Below are positions 21,508 to 29,747 of a stretch of 64,000 bases of DNA, piece by piece (position 1 is the stretch's first letter; every line of letters starts with the position of its first letter). Location of the stretch: positions 124,001-188,000 of the forward strand of contig JACVCO010000005.1 of NCBI GenBank assembly GCA_016741995.1. The letters run 5' to 3'. A model generated the notes under the pieces. It made no database searches, was not told the origin of the DNA, and saw nothing but the letters and a program-made list of their open reading frames with translations. The position numbers and the translations under genes are program-made. This DNA comes from Hydrogenophaga sp. (lineage in GTDB: Bacteria; Pseudomonadota; Gammaproteobacteria; Burkholderiales; Burkholderiaceae_C).

Positions 21508-22863
21508 TCAGCGCGGCGCAACGCGGCTGGCCAGCGGCGGGCTGCGGTAGTCGGGCAGCAGCTTGCAGGTGTCGCCGTAGGCGGCTTCATGGCCCTTGCA
21601 CAGCGCCAGCACCGTGTGCGGCGTGGGCTTGTCTTTCTTGTCGATCCAGTTCAGCAGCGCCGTGAACAGCGCAGGGTACTGCGGTTCGCTCAGGTAGCTG
21701 TGCTCCGATTCGTCGCTGAAGGTCTGCACCAGCAGGGCGCCATTGCCCGCGCGGTCGATGATGTCCCGGTAAGCCGCGTTGAGCTCCACGAAGGCGGTCG
21801 GGTCGTGCACCGCGTGCAGCGACAGCACCGGCATGTTGATGCGCCCCTGGGGATCGCTGTCGCGCGCCAGTTCGGCCACGGCGCCCGGGTCGGCCACGTA
21901 GCGCAGCACACCGGCGTTGAGCGCCGCGTCGTCGGCCGAACCCTGGTAGCGCACACGCGTGTTGTCGAAGGGGTTGCGGTTGTCCAGGCGCAGCTGGGTC
22001 AGGTCGCGGAACAGCCAGGTGGCCCAGTTCAGGTGGGCAATCACCGAGCGCTCCGGGATCTTGATGACGTTCACGATGGTGGCCAGGTTGGCCTTTTGCT
22101 GCTCGGTGCGTTGTGCGGCGGGCTTGCGCACGCCGGTGCATTCGTCCACGCGGGCGGCCAGCTCGGCGCGCGTGAGCCGCGCGTTCATGGGCAGGCCCTG
22201 CCACAGCGGGTACGCGGGCTCGTCGGCCTTGGGGTGGTTCTTGCACACGTACTGGTAGACCACGCGCAGGTCGAGCCGGAAGTCGTAGGCGCGCGTGCCG
22301 CCGCCCAGCACGCCGCTGGTGAGCAACACGCCGTCGTAAGGGCCGCGTGTGGGGCCGTTCGGGCCGTCCACGGTGGCATACAGCTCCGCCGCCTTCGACG
22401 CCACACCCGCGCCGTAGCTCTGGCCGTGCAGCAGGGTGCGGCGCGGCGGGCCGAAGTGCTGCACGAAGTGGCGGCGTGCGCGTTCGGTGTCCTCGGCCGC
22501 CATGCTCACGCCGAAGCCGCCACGCCGGTACGTGGCGGCCACCCAGGCGTAGCCCGCCTTGACCGTGATGGCCCAGCGCTTGAGGTCTTCCTCCCCGCGG
22601 TCGAAGCGGGCCGGGCCGGTGTCGGCCGGCCCGCCGTGTGCGTGCACCACCAGCACACCGGTGGCGGGTTTCCAGCCGGCGGGCAGGGCGGTCCAGAAAA
22701 AGCCACCCAGGCCGTCTTCGGCCGTGAAGCAACGGGCGCCGGTCGGCACCTCGCTCGGGCAGGTTTGCGGCTTGGGGTTACCCGGGCCTGGCGCGGCCTG
22801 GGCTTGCAGGGGAGCAAGGATGAGGGCGGCCAGGGCAAGGCTCGCCAGGGGGCGGATGGGCAC
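21508..22863 (-). CDS. Secreted alpha/beta-hydrolase-fold protein, substrate unknown
   Basis: The 451-residue protein has a clear signal peptide (LASLALAALILAPLQAQA) and six cysteines in the mature part, which fits a disulfide-bonded periplasmic or extracellular enzyme. The nucleophile elbow is GQSYGAG in the LLHGQSYGAG strand. A candidate acid is in HAVHDPTAF and a candidate His in DESEHSYL. HAHGGP could supply the oxyanion hole. It could be an esterase, depolymerase or peptidase; the sequence does not decide. It is divergent from the LysR-Bug pair, so it may be a target of that regulator. It ends at the bidirectional terminator. Confidence 0.82.
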   Translation of the reverse strand: MPIRPLASLALAALILAPLQAQAAPGPGNPKPQTCPSEVPTGARCFTAEDGLGGFFWTALPAGWKPATGVLVVHAHGGPADTGPARFDRGEEDLKRWAITVKAGYAWVAATYRRGGFGVSMAAEDTERARRHFVQHFGPPRRTLLHGQSYGAGVASKAAELYATVDGPNGPTRGPYDGVLLTSGVLGGGTRAYDFRLDLRVVYQYVCKNHPKADEPAYPLWQGLPMNARLTRAELAARVDECTGVRKPAAQRTEQQKANLATIVNVIKIPERSVIAHLNWATWLFRDLTQLRLDNRNPFDNTRVRYQGSADDAALNAGVLRYVADPGAVAELARDSDPQGRINMPVLSLHAVHDPTAFVELNAAYRDIIDRAGNGALLVQTFSDESEHSYLSEPQYPALFTALLNWIDKKDKPTPHTVLALCKGHEAAYGDTCKLLPDYRSPPLASRVAPR

Positions 22864-22937
22864 GGCTTGTCTCCGGTGTTGTCGTTCGTTCGGGTCCGCC
22901 GCACGATAGGTGCGCCACCACCTCGCGTCAAATATAG

Positions 22938-22963
22938 TGAAAGGCAGTTTTCAATACCTTTCA
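22938..22963. promoter_or_regulatory. LysR-type operator candidate
   Basis: A 7-bp perfect inverted repeat (TGAAAGG at 22938-22944, CCTTTCA at 22957-22963) also contains TGAAA-N6-TTTCA (22938-22953), which fits the T-N11-A rule for LysR-family binding. It lies just before the LysR start at 22967 and 75 bp from the divergent hydrolase gene. Confidence 0.55.
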
Positions 22964-22966
22964 GAT

Positions 22967-23914
22967 ATGGAACTACGGCACCTGCGCTACTTCCTGGCCG
23001 TGGCCGAAACCGGCCACATGACGCGTGCCGCCGAGCGCCTGGGCATCCAGCAACCGCCCTTGAGCCTGCAGATCAAGGCGCTGGAGAAGGCGCTTGGCGT
23101 GGCCTTGTTCCACCGCCATCCCAAGGGGGTGAGCTTGTCGGACGCGGGCCGGCTGTTCGAGGTCGAAGCGCGCCGGCTGGTGGACGACATGGCCGCGATG
23201 GAGCAGCGCATGGCCCGTGTCGCCCGCGGCGAACTGGGCGTGCTCAACGTGGGTTTCACCAGCTCGGCGGCGGCCCACGCGTTCACGCCCGAGGCGCTGC
23301 GCGCCTGCCGTCGCGCCTGGCCGGGCATCAGCCTGTCCATTCGAGAAGACCACGCGGCCGGCATCACCGAGGCGGTGGCCACCGGGCGGCTGCATTGCGG
23401 GCTGATTCGCGTGCCGGTGTCGCAGCCCGAGCACCTGAGCTTCGAGGTGCTGCTGTGTGAGCCGCTGCTGGTGGCGCTGCCGCTCGACCACCCGCTGGCG
23501 CGCGAACGCCACCGTGCGCGCCCGGTGCGTGGGCTGGCCTTGGCCGAACTGCGCCACGAAGGCCTGGTCCTCGTGCGCCAGCCCGGCGCGCCGGGCCTCT
23601 ACGCCAATCTGCTGGCGCTGTGCGAAGCCCATGGGTTTCGCCCACGCATTGCGGCCGAGGTGGAGCGCATGGGCACCAGCCTGAACCTGGTGGCGGCGGG
23701 CGCCGGCATCGCGGTGGTGCCGGCGTCCATGCGCGGCGTGCACCCGAATGCGGTGGTGTACCTGCCCCTGGCCGACGACATCCCGCTGGACGCGCCGCTG
23801 ACCCTGGTCTACCGCAGTGCCGACGCCAGCGGCCCGGCCGCGCACTTTCTGAAGATCCTTCGCGACACGGCGCGCAAGGCGCAGGCGCGTGCGCGCCGGG
23901 GGCAGGGGGCATGA
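22967..23914 (+). CDS. LysR-family transcriptional regulator
   Basis: The 315-residue regulator has an N-terminal winged helix-turn-helix at about 1-60 (MELRHLRYFLAVAETGHMT, then QPPLSLQIKALEKALG). A two-lobed periplasmic-binding-like effector domain follows (GFTSSAAAHAFTPEALR, IAVVPASM). The start at 22967 matches the family N-terminus exactly. An upstream GTG at 22910 would run through the operator. Its stop overlaps the Bug gene start by ATGA. The N-terminus resembles regulators of aromatic or dicarboxylic acid use (CatR/BenM-like MELRHLRYF), which is weak evidence for an organic-acid ligand. Confidence 0.93.
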   Translation: MELRHLRYFLAVAETGHMTRAAERLGIQQPPLSLQIKALEKALGVALFHRHPKGVSLSDAGRLFEVEARRLVDDMAAMEQRMARVARGELGVLNVGFTSSAAAHAFTPEALRACRRAWPGISLSIREDHAAGITEAVATGRLHCGLIRVPVSQPEHLSFEVLLCEPLLVALPLDHPLARERHRARPVRGLALAELRHEGLVLVRQPGAPGLYANLLALCEAHGFRPRIAAEVERMGTSLNLVAAGAGIAVVPASMRGVHPNAVVYLPLADDIPLDAPLTLVYRSADASGPAAHFLKILRDTARKAQARARRGQGA

Positions 23915-24882
23915 ACCCGGGTCGGCGCCGGTTGGCCATGGCCGTGGCGGCGTTGGTGTCCGCCGGCGTGGTGCGTGCAACCTCCGCCTGGCCTGCACAA
24001 GCCCTGCGCATCATCGTGGTCTACCCACCGGGTGGCCTGAGCGATGGCGTGGCGCGCGCGCTGGCCGAGCGCCTGGCGTGGCAACTCGGCGTGCCGGTCC
24101 GGGTGGAGAACCGTGCGGGCGGTGGGGGCAGCGTGGGCCTGCAGGCGCTGGCACGGGCCACGCCCGACGGCCACACCCTGGCGTTCTCGGCCATCAGCCC
24201 CCTGACGCTGCGCCCGCACCTGGGCCCCATGGGCTTCGACCCGCTGCGCGATGTGGCCCCGGTGGCGGGCGTCATGTTCACGCCGGTGCTGCTGGTGGGC
24301 ACCCCGGCGTTCACCGGGCACCGCTTTGCCGATCTGGTGAGCCAGGCGCGCGAGCGGCCGCGCGCCTTGCGCTGGGCAACGTCGGGCGTGGCCACCGCCG
24401 GTCATCTGGTGCTGGAGCAGGTGCAGGCGGGCAGCGGGATCGCCGTGACGCACGTGCCCTACAAGGGCGGCGGGCAGCAACTCAACGACGCACTGGGCGG
24501 CCAGTTCGAGCTGTTGTCCACCAACGTGGCGCCGACCCAGCTGCGCCATGTGGAGGCCGGGCGATTCCGGCCGCTGGCGGTGGGGTCCCCCCAGCGCCTG
24601 GACGTGTTGCCGTCCGTGCCCACATTCACCGAGCTCGGTTTGCCGCACGCCAACATCGGCTCGCTGTTCGGCCTGTTCGCGCCGGGCGGCACACCGGCGG
24701 CCGTGCTGGAGCGGCTCAACGCCGAGCTCAACACGGCCATCGACACGCCCGGGATCCGCGAGCGCCTGCTGGCGGCCGACAACCTGCCCGCGACGGCCGA
24801 CCGCGCCAGCTTCGTTCGCCGCATCGAGCAGGAGTGGCAGAGCAACCGCCGGCTCAAGGACGCCGGCATCCGGATGGAATGA
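23911..24882 (+). CDS. Bug/TctC family periplasmic solute-binding protein
   Basis: The 323-residue protein has an N-terminal signal (LAMAVAALVSAGVVRATSAWPAQA). Bug signatures are IIVVYPPGGLSD, ENRAGGGGSVGLQALA and HVPYKGGGQQLNDAL. Arginine pairs near the N-terminus (GRRRLAM) make Tat export possible, but the second twin-arginine motif positions are not convincing. It is translationally coupled to the LysR gene, and no transporter subunits are nearby. Linked LysR-Bug pairs suggest that the binding protein delivers or senses the inducer. It diverges clearly from the Bug protein at 9171. Confidence 0.91.
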   Translation: MNPGRRRLAMAVAALVSAGVVRATSAWPAQALRIIVVYPPGGLSDGVARALAERLAWQLGVPVRVENRAGGGGSVGLQALARATPDGHTLAFSAISPLTLRPHLGPMGFDPLRDVAPVAGVMFTPVLLVGTPAFTGHRFADLVSQARERPRALRWATSGVATAGHLVLEQVQAGSGIAVTHVPYKGGGQQLNDALGGQFELLSTNVAPTQLRHVEAGRFRPLAVGSPQRLDVLPSVPTFTELGLPHANIGSLFGLFAPGGTPAAVLERLNAELNTAIDTPGIRERLLAADNLPATADRASFVRRIEQEWQSNRRLKDAGIRME

Positions 24883-24903
24883 GGCCCGGGCAGGCCGGGC
24901 GGC

Positions 24904-25452
24904 TCAGGGCTGGGCCTGGGCGAGCGGCACACGCCGCGCGCCGTTGAAGCGCTTGCTCCAGTACGCCACGCGCATGTCTTCCACGCGAACCTCGGCGCCC
25001 GCGCGCGGCGAGTGCACGAACTTGCCGTCACCCACGTAGATGCCGACGTGGCTGAACGCGCGGCGCATGGTGTTGAAGAAGACGAGATCGCCGGGCTTGA
25101 GGTCGTTGCGCTCGATCGGTTGCGTGGCCGCGGCTTGCTCGTCGGAGCGGCGCGGCAGCAGCTTGCCGACCGATTGCTCGTACACAGCCCGCACGAAACC
25201 GCTGCAGTCGAAGCCGGTTTCGTGGCTGTTGCCACCCCAGCGGTACGGCACACCCAGAAAAGCCAGGGCATTGATGACGAGGCTCGAGGCCTGATCGGTG
25301 GCCGTGGCGCCCGCTTGTTGCATCTGCTCACCCAGGCGGGTCATCAGGCCCTTTTCGGCCAGCAGGCTGTCCATGTCTTCCCAGTGGTTGCCCGGTGCGG
25401 CCAGGGCCGCAGCGGAACCGAGCAACAACAGGGAGGGCAGCCAACGCTTCAT
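24904..25452 (-). CDS. NlpC/P60 (C40) family cell-wall peptidase
   Basis: The 182-residue protein has a signal peptide (WLPSLLLLGSAAALAAP) and one NlpC/P60 domain. Catalytic residues are Cys83 (FDCSGF), His135 (SHVGIYVGDG) and His147 (FVHSPR). The family cuts peptide bonds in peptidoglycan stems, usually D-Glu-diaminopimelate. An N-terminal stretch of about 35 residues before the domain has no obvious fold. It faces the Bug gene convergently across a 21-bp gap that holds GCCCGG-GCAGG-CCGGGC (24884-24900), a hairpin without T-run. Confidence 0.92.
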   Translation of the reverse strand: MKRWLPSLLLLGSAAALAAPGNHWEDMDSLLAEKGLMTRLGEQMQQAGATATDQASSLVINALAFLGVPYRWGGNSHETGFDCSGFVRAVYEQSVGKLLPRRSDEQAAATQPIERNDLKPGDLVFFNTMRRAFSHVGIYVGDGKFVHSPRAGAEVRVEDMRVAYWSKRFNGARRVPLAQAQP

Positions 25453-25485
25453 GGTGCGCGAGGGTAGGCGCCCGCAACCTCGGCG

Positions 25486-25515
25486 TCAAGTGAGAAAAAG
25501 GCTGTAAGCACTTGA
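25486..25515. promoter_or_regulatory. Inverted repeat upstream of the NlpC/P60 gene
   Basis: TCAAGTG (25486-25492) and CACTTGA (25509-25515) are perfect 7-bp arms separated by 16 bp. The left arm overlaps a minus-strand TTGACG that is 17 bp from TACCCT, a weak promoter for the peptidase gene. This is a possible operator; the binding protein is unknown. Confidence 0.35.
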
Positions 25516-25601
25516 TTTGGCGGGGGATTGAAGTTCATGGTGACCGGGTGCCGATCATTCAATCCATTGCCATGAGGTCAATCTCTGGCAATTGCGTCCA
25601 A

Positions 25602-25669
25602 TAAATTTCTGGCCAAGCAATTTTTTGAACCATGTTCAGTAAATTTGGCCAAGTTCAATTTCAAGAACT
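25602..25669. promoter_or_regulatory. Repeat-dense operator-like region upstream of the TetR gene
   Basis: A direct repeat TAAATTT(CT)GGCCAAG occurs at 25602-25617 and, without CT, at 25640-25653. Between the copies lies the perfect palindrome TGAAC-CAT-GTTCA (25626-25638). After them comes AGTTC-N8-GAACT (25652-25669). The region is AT-rich compared with its surroundings. Its place before a TetR-family gene suggests autoregulation, but which repeat is the site is open. Confidence 0.5.
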
Positions 25670-25697
25670 ACGTTGATTCCATCGATACACTGCCGCC

Positions 25698-26426
25698 ATG
25701 GACGTCCAGATCGATGAGTTGCGCCCCGTGCCCAGCGCGGCCGAGCAGGCCGAGGCCCAGCGCCAGCTCGAGCTGCGGCAGCAGCGGCAATTGGCCATGT
25801 CCGACACCCGTCGTGCGCACGTGCTCGACGCCGCCCGCCGGGTGTTTGCCGAGCGCGGCGTGGAGGGCGCCAGCATCCGCGAGATCGCGCGCGAGGCCGG
25901 CTACACGGCGGGCGCGCTCTACAGCTACTTCGACAGCAAGGAGGCGATCTACGCGGCCTTGCTGGCCGAGTCGCTGGACCGGCTGCAGGCCGAGGTGTTG
26001 GCGGCCCGGGCGGCCAAGGGGCAGCCGGCCCGCCTGTTGGTGGCCAAGGCGCAGGCCTGGTTCGGTTTCTACGTGCACCACCCGCGCGATCTCGATCTCG
26101 GCTTCTACCTGGTCAACGGCCTGGCCCCGGGCGGCCTCACGCAGTCGCTGGACCGGGCGCTCAACGAGCGCTTGATGGAGGCGCTGCAGCCGTGCGAGCA
26201 GGCCTTTGAAGAGATGGGCCTGTCGCCCGATGCGGCCGCGCGCGAGAACGCCGCGCTGTTTGCGCACGGCATGGGCTTGCTGCTGCTGCAGCACACCGGG
26301 CGCATCAAGCTCTTCGGCCAGGCGGCCGAGGCCTTGTTTGCGCAGTACGTGGAGCGCCTCGTGGAGCGCTTCGACCCCGCGACGGCGAGCGCCGCGCGCA
26401 AACAGCGCGACCTGTTCGCGGAGTGA
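25698..26426 (+). CDS. TetR-family transcriptional regulator
   Basis: The 242-residue regulator carries the TetR DNA-binding domain at about 40-85 (RRAHVLDAARRVFAERGV, then GYTAGALYSYFDSKEAIYAAL). A helical ligand-binding domain follows. The first 33 residues are a charged Gln/Glu-rich helix. The alternative ATG at 25797 would remove them and give a more usual N-terminus. Neither start has a strong Shine-Dalgarno. Targets are not evident. The gene itself and the isochorismatase-like gene 44 nt downstream are the nearest candidates. Confidence 0.9.
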   Translation: MDVQIDELRPVPSAAEQAEAQRQLELRQQRQLAMSDTRRAHVLDAARRVFAERGVEGASIREIAREAGYTAGALYSYFDSKEAIYAALLAESLDRLQAEVLAARAAKGQPARLLVAKAQAWFGFYVHHPRDLDLGFYLVNGLAPGGLTQSLDRALNERLMEALQPCEQAFEEMGLSPDAAARENAALFAHGMGLLLLQHTGRIKLFGQAAEALFAQYVERLVERFDPATASAARKQRDLFAE

Positions 26427-26470
26427 GTGCCGCGCGCTGCCAGAATCGCGCGTTTTGCTGAAGGACCGCC

Positions 26471-27076
26471 ATGCTGCTCGACGCCGATGAATCCCAACTG
26501 GTGCTGGTGGACTACCAGGCCCGCCTGATGCCTGCCATTCACGAGGGGCCAGCGGTGCTGGCCAATGCCCTGCGCCTGGCGCAGATGGCGCAGGCGCTGG
26601 ATGTGCCCGTGTGGGCCACCGAACAGAACCCCGACAAGCTGGGCCAGAACCCCGCCGAATTGCGTGCGCTGTGCCGCAAGACCCTGGCCAAGATGCACTT
26701 CAGCGCCGTGGGCGATGGTTTGGCCGACTGGCTGCGCCCACCCGCCAAACCCCAGGGGGGCAATGTGCGCAGCCTGCCCAAGCACCTTCAGAAACCGCCG
26801 GGGCCGCGCGAACCCGAGCGCCCTAGCATCGTGATCGCCGGTTGCGAAGCCCACGTCTGCCTGCTGCAAACCGCGCTCGAACTGCTGGAGCAGGAGTTCG
26901 AGGTCTGGGTGGTGACCGACGCCTGCGGCTCGCGCACCGAACGCAACCGCGACGCGGCCTTCGACCGGCTGGCCGGTGCGGGCGCCGAGCTCGTGACCAC
27001 CGAAATGGTGGCGTTCGAGTGGCTGCGCACCGCCGAGCACCCCGATTTCAAGGCGGTGCAGGGGTTGATCAAGTAA
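26471..27076 (+). CDS. Isochorismatase-family cysteine hydrolase
   Basis: The 201-residue protein shows the family triad: Asp14 (VLVDYQ), Lys74 (AKMHFSA) and Cys125 (VIAGCEAHVC). Members include nicotinamidases and other amidases. Lys74 followed by MHFSA, and GCEAHVC, resemble the YcaC-like/hydrolase subgroup found next to regulators. An insertion of about 25 residues rich in Pro (about 88-116) precedes the catalytic strand. The gene probably shares a transcript with the TetR gene. The substrate is not predicted. Confidence 0.88.
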   Translation: MLLDADESQLVLVDYQARLMPAIHEGPAVLANALRLAQMAQALDVPVWATEQNPDKLGQNPAELRALCRKTLAKMHFSAVGDGLADWLRPPAKPQGGNVRSLPKHLQKPPGPREPERPSIVIAGCEAHVCLLQTALELLEQEFEVWVVTDACGSRTERNRDAAFDRLAGAGAELVTTEMVAFEWLRTAEHPDFKAVQGLIK

Positions 27077-27198
27077 GGAGAACAGGGGCCTTGCCTGGGC
27101 GGGCCGGGCCCTGTCAGGCCCGAGCAAGCCGGCTTCTCATAATTAAGAATTCAGAACGCCCGGCGGCTGTGCCCGGGTAGAGGCCCTCAGGAGACACC

Positions 27199-29088
27199 AT
27201 GGGATACGCCGACTTTCACCGCCGTTCGCTCGAAGACCGCGATGGTTTCTGGGCGGAGCAGGCCCGACGGATCCACTGGCACCGCCCGTTCTCGCGCGTC
27301 TGCAACCACGACAACCCGCCGTTCACGCGCTGGTTCGAGGGCGGGCAGACCAACCTGTGCCACAACGCGGTCGACCGGCACCTGAAAGACCGAGCGCAGC
27401 AGAACGCGCTGATCTTCGTGTCCACCGAGACCGACCAGGAGCGCGTCTACAGCTATGCCGAACTGCACGCCGAGGTGCAGCGCATGGCCGCGGTGCTGCT
27501 GGCCCAGGGGGTGAAGCGCGGCGACCGCGTGCTGATCTACATGCCCATGATCCCCGAGGCCGCGTTCGCCATGTTGGCCTGCGCGCGCATCGGGGCCATC
27601 CATTCGGTGGTGTTCGGTGGATTCGCCAGCCATTCGCTGGCCAGCCGCATCGACGACGCCACCCCTGCCGCGATCGTGAGTGCGGACGCCGGCTCGCGCG
27701 GCGGCAAGGTGGTGGCCTACAAGCCGCTGCTCGACGAAGCCATTGCGCTGGCGAAACACAAGCCGGCTTCCGTGCTGCTGGTCAATCGCGGCCTGGCCCC
27801 GATGAACCTGGTGCCCGGGCGCGATCACGACTACGCCGCCTTGCGCGAGCAGCACCTGAACACCGCGGTGCCCTGCGCCTGGCTGGACGCCACCGACATC
27901 AGCTACACCATCTACACCAGCGGCACCACCGGCAAGCCGAAGGGCGTGCAGCGCGACGTGGGCGGCTACGCGGTGGCGCTGGCCGCGAGCATGGGCGAGA
28001 TTTTCCTGGGCAAGCCCGGGGAAACCTTCTTCTCCACCAGCGACATCGGCTGGGTCGTGGGCCACAGCTACATCGTCTACGGCCCGCTGATCGCGGGCAT
28101 GGCGACCATCATGTACGAGGGCCTGCCGATCCGCCCCGACGGCGGCATCTGGTGGAAGCTGGTCGAGAAATACAAGGTCGCGGCCATGTTCAGTGCGCCC
28201 ACCGCGGTGCGTGTGCTCAAGAAGCAGGACCCGGCCTACCTCAAGCAATACGACCTCTCCAGCCTGAAGGCGCTGTTCCTGGCGGGCGAGCCCCTGGATG
28301 AGCCCACCGCGCGCTGGATCGCCGACGGCCTGGGCGTGCCCATCATCGACAACTACTGGCAGACCGAATCGGGCTGGCCGATCCTCACCATCGCCAACGG
28401 CGTCGAGCCGAAGCCCAGCAAGTTCGGCAGCCCTGGCATTCCCATGCCGGGCTACAGCGTCAAGCTGCTGCACGAGGGCACGGGCGAAGAGCTCACGGAG
28501 GCCAATCAGAAGGGCGTTGTCGTCATCGAAGGCCCGACGCCGCCGGGCTTCATGCAGACGGTCTGGCGCGACGACGCGCGCTTCGTGAACACGTACTGGA
28601 AAAGCATCCCGGGCCGGCTGGTCTATTCCACCTTCGACTGGGGCATCCGCGACGAAGACGGCTACTTCTACATCCTGGGCCGCACCGACGACGTGATTAA
28701 CGTGGCTGGCCACCGCCTGGGCACGCGCGAGATCGAGGAGAGCATTGCCAGCCACCCCAACGTGGCCGAGGTGGCCGTGGTGGGGGTGGCGGATCAGCTC
28801 AAAGGCCAGGTCGCCATGGCCTTCGTGGTGGCCAAGGACGCCTCGGCGCTGGGGGATGCCAACGCCCAGCTCAAGCTGGAGGGCGAGATCATGAAGCTGG
28901 TGGACGGGCAATTGGGCGCCGTGGCCCGGCCGGCGCGGGTGCGCTTCGTGAGCCTGCTGCCCAAGACGCGGAGCGGCAAGCTGCTGCGCCGTGCCATCCA
29001 GGCCGTGTGCGAAGGGCGCGACCCCGGCGACCTGACCACCATGGACGACCCCGGCGCGCTGCAGCAGATCCGCGACCTCGTCAGCTGA
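27199..29088 (+). CDS. prpE: Propionyl-CoA synthetase (propionate-CoA ligase)
   Basis: The 629-residue adenylate-forming enzyme activates propionate (and less well acetate) to the acyl-CoA. Motifs are the phosphate loop YTSGTTGKPKG, NYWQTESGWP, GRTDDVINVAGHR and the catalytic lysine in LPKTRSGKLLRR. The N-terminus ADFHRRSLEDRDGFWAEQA is typical of PrpE rather than Acs. The start follows AGGAGA. The 122-bp upstream gap holds a GGGCC-N6-GGCCC hairpin (27106-27121) and an isolated CATAAT (27138-27143). No prpBCD genes are nearby. Confidence 0.93.
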   Translation: MGYADFHRRSLEDRDGFWAEQARRIHWHRPFSRVCNHDNPPFTRWFEGGQTNLCHNAVDRHLKDRAQQNALIFVSTETDQERVYSYAELHAEVQRMAAVLLAQGVKRGDRVLIYMPMIPEAAFAMLACARIGAIHSVVFGGFASHSLASRIDDATPAAIVSADAGSRGGKVVAYKPLLDEAIALAKHKPASVLLVNRGLAPMNLVPGRDHDYAALREQHLNTAVPCAWLDATDISYTIYTSGTTGKPKGVQRDVGGYAVALAASMGEIFLGKPGETFFSTSDIGWVVGHSYIVYGPLIAGMATIMYEGLPIRPDGGIWWKLVEKYKVAAMFSAPTAVRVLKKQDPAYLKQYDLSSLKALFLAGEPLDEPTARWIADGLGVPIIDNYWQTESGWPILTIANGVEPKPSKFGSPGIPMPGYSVKLLHEGTGEELTEANQKGVVVIEGPTPPGFMQTVWRDDARFVNTYWKSIPGRLVYSTFDWGIRDEDGYFYILGRTDDVINVAGHRLGTREIEESIASHPNVAEVAVVGVADQLKGQVAMAFVVAKDASALGDANAQLKLEGEIMKLVDGQLGAVARPARVRFVSLLPKTRSGKLLRRAIQAVCEGRDPGDLTTMDDPGALQQIRDLVS

Positions 29089-29130
29089 AGGGCCGGGTCC
29101 GCCCGGGGGGCGGGCGAGGGGGTGCAGGGC

Positions 29131-29157
29131 TATGATCCATGCTTATATTTCCAAGCA
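29131..29157 (+). promoter_or_regulatory. arsR-family gene -10 and operator candidate
   Basis: TATGAT (29131-29136) is a five-of-six -10 without a good -35. The inverted repeat TGCTT-N8-AAGCA (29140-29157) lies between it and the ATG at 29169, the usual place for autorepression by an ArsR-type protein. Confidence 0.4.
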
Positions 29158-29168
29158 GCGTGGGTGCC

Positions 29169-29543
29169 ATGGCCGACATCATCGACAGCGAAGCCCAGGT
29201 CGAAAAAGGGCGTGTCTTCGAGCTCGCCGCCGAGCTCTTCGGCGTGCTCGCCACGCCGATGCGGCTGCGCATCCTCAGCGCGCTGTGCGACCAGGAGAAG
29301 TCGGTGTCCCAGTTGCTCAAGGAAATCGACACCACCCAGCCCAACCTGTCGCAGCACCTGAACCTGCTCTACCGGGCCGGCGTGCTGGCCAAGCGCAAGG
29401 ACGGCACCCAGGTGTTCTACCGTGTGCAGAGCGAACAAGCGGTGACGCTGTGCCGCACGGTGTGCACGCAGATCGCGATCGAAATGGACGAGCCTTCCTC
29501 GGTGCCCGCCTCGCAACGGCTGTCGCCCCGCGTCGCCGGTTGA
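29169..29543 (+). CDS. ArsR/SmtB-family winged-helix regulator
   Basis: The 124-residue repressor-type protein has the family helix-turn-helix (ATPMRLRILSAL, SVSQLLKEI, QPNLSQHLNLLYRAGVL). The wing is KRKDGTQVFYRV. It has Cys40 at the end of an early helix and Cys95 and Cys99 in the last helix. It lacks an ELCVCDL metal-binding motif, so metal sensing of the ArsR type is unlikely. The cysteine layout resembles BigR/SqrR-type sulfide sensors; this is a hypothesis only. The ATG at 29169 is preferred to an in-frame upstream start at 29139 that would overlap the inverted repeat. Confidence 0.88.
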   Translation: MADIIDSEAQVEKGRVFELAAELFGVLATPMRLRILSALCDQEKSVSQLLKEIDTTQPNLSQHLNLLYRAGVLAKRKDGTQVFYRVQSEQAVTLCRTVCTQIAIEMDEPSSVPASQRLSPRVAG

Positions 29544-29602
29544 CGACTGGCGGACACCGTCGGTCACCGAACCGACACGGCCGCAGGGGCATCATGTCCC
29601 CG

Positions 29603-29626
29603 CGCACGGCCGTGCGGTGGCACAAT
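29603..29626 (+). promoter_or_regulatory. Perfect palindrome and -10 in the sucA upstream region
   Basis: CGCACGGCCGTGCG (29603-29616) is a 14-bp perfect palindrome. CACAAT (29621-29626) follows within 5 bp, so the palindrome would fill the promoter spacer. A further inverted repeat GTCGGT-N6-ACCGAC lies at 29559-29576. No consensus -35 is visible. The leader to sucA would be about 115 nt. Confidence 0.35.
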
Positions 29627-29747
29627 CCCGGGCTGCAGTCAGTTCCTTCCAAAGCCACTGTCGCATCCGCCAACCGGTCAAGCCGTGTCGCGGGAGGTTT
29701 TTCAACCAGCTAATGTTTCCCCAAGGGAAGCGGAGGTCAGCGGATCC

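Noticed and set aside
24884-24900. GCCCGG-GCAGG-CCGGGC hairpin between the Bug and NlpC/P60 genes as a terminator
   Set aside because: No T-run on either strand; listed only as a structure in the peptidase entry.
29099-29113. CCGCCC-GGG-GGGCGG hairpin after prpE as a terminator
   Set aside because: No T-tract and only a 3-nt loop in a G-rich run; too weak to call.
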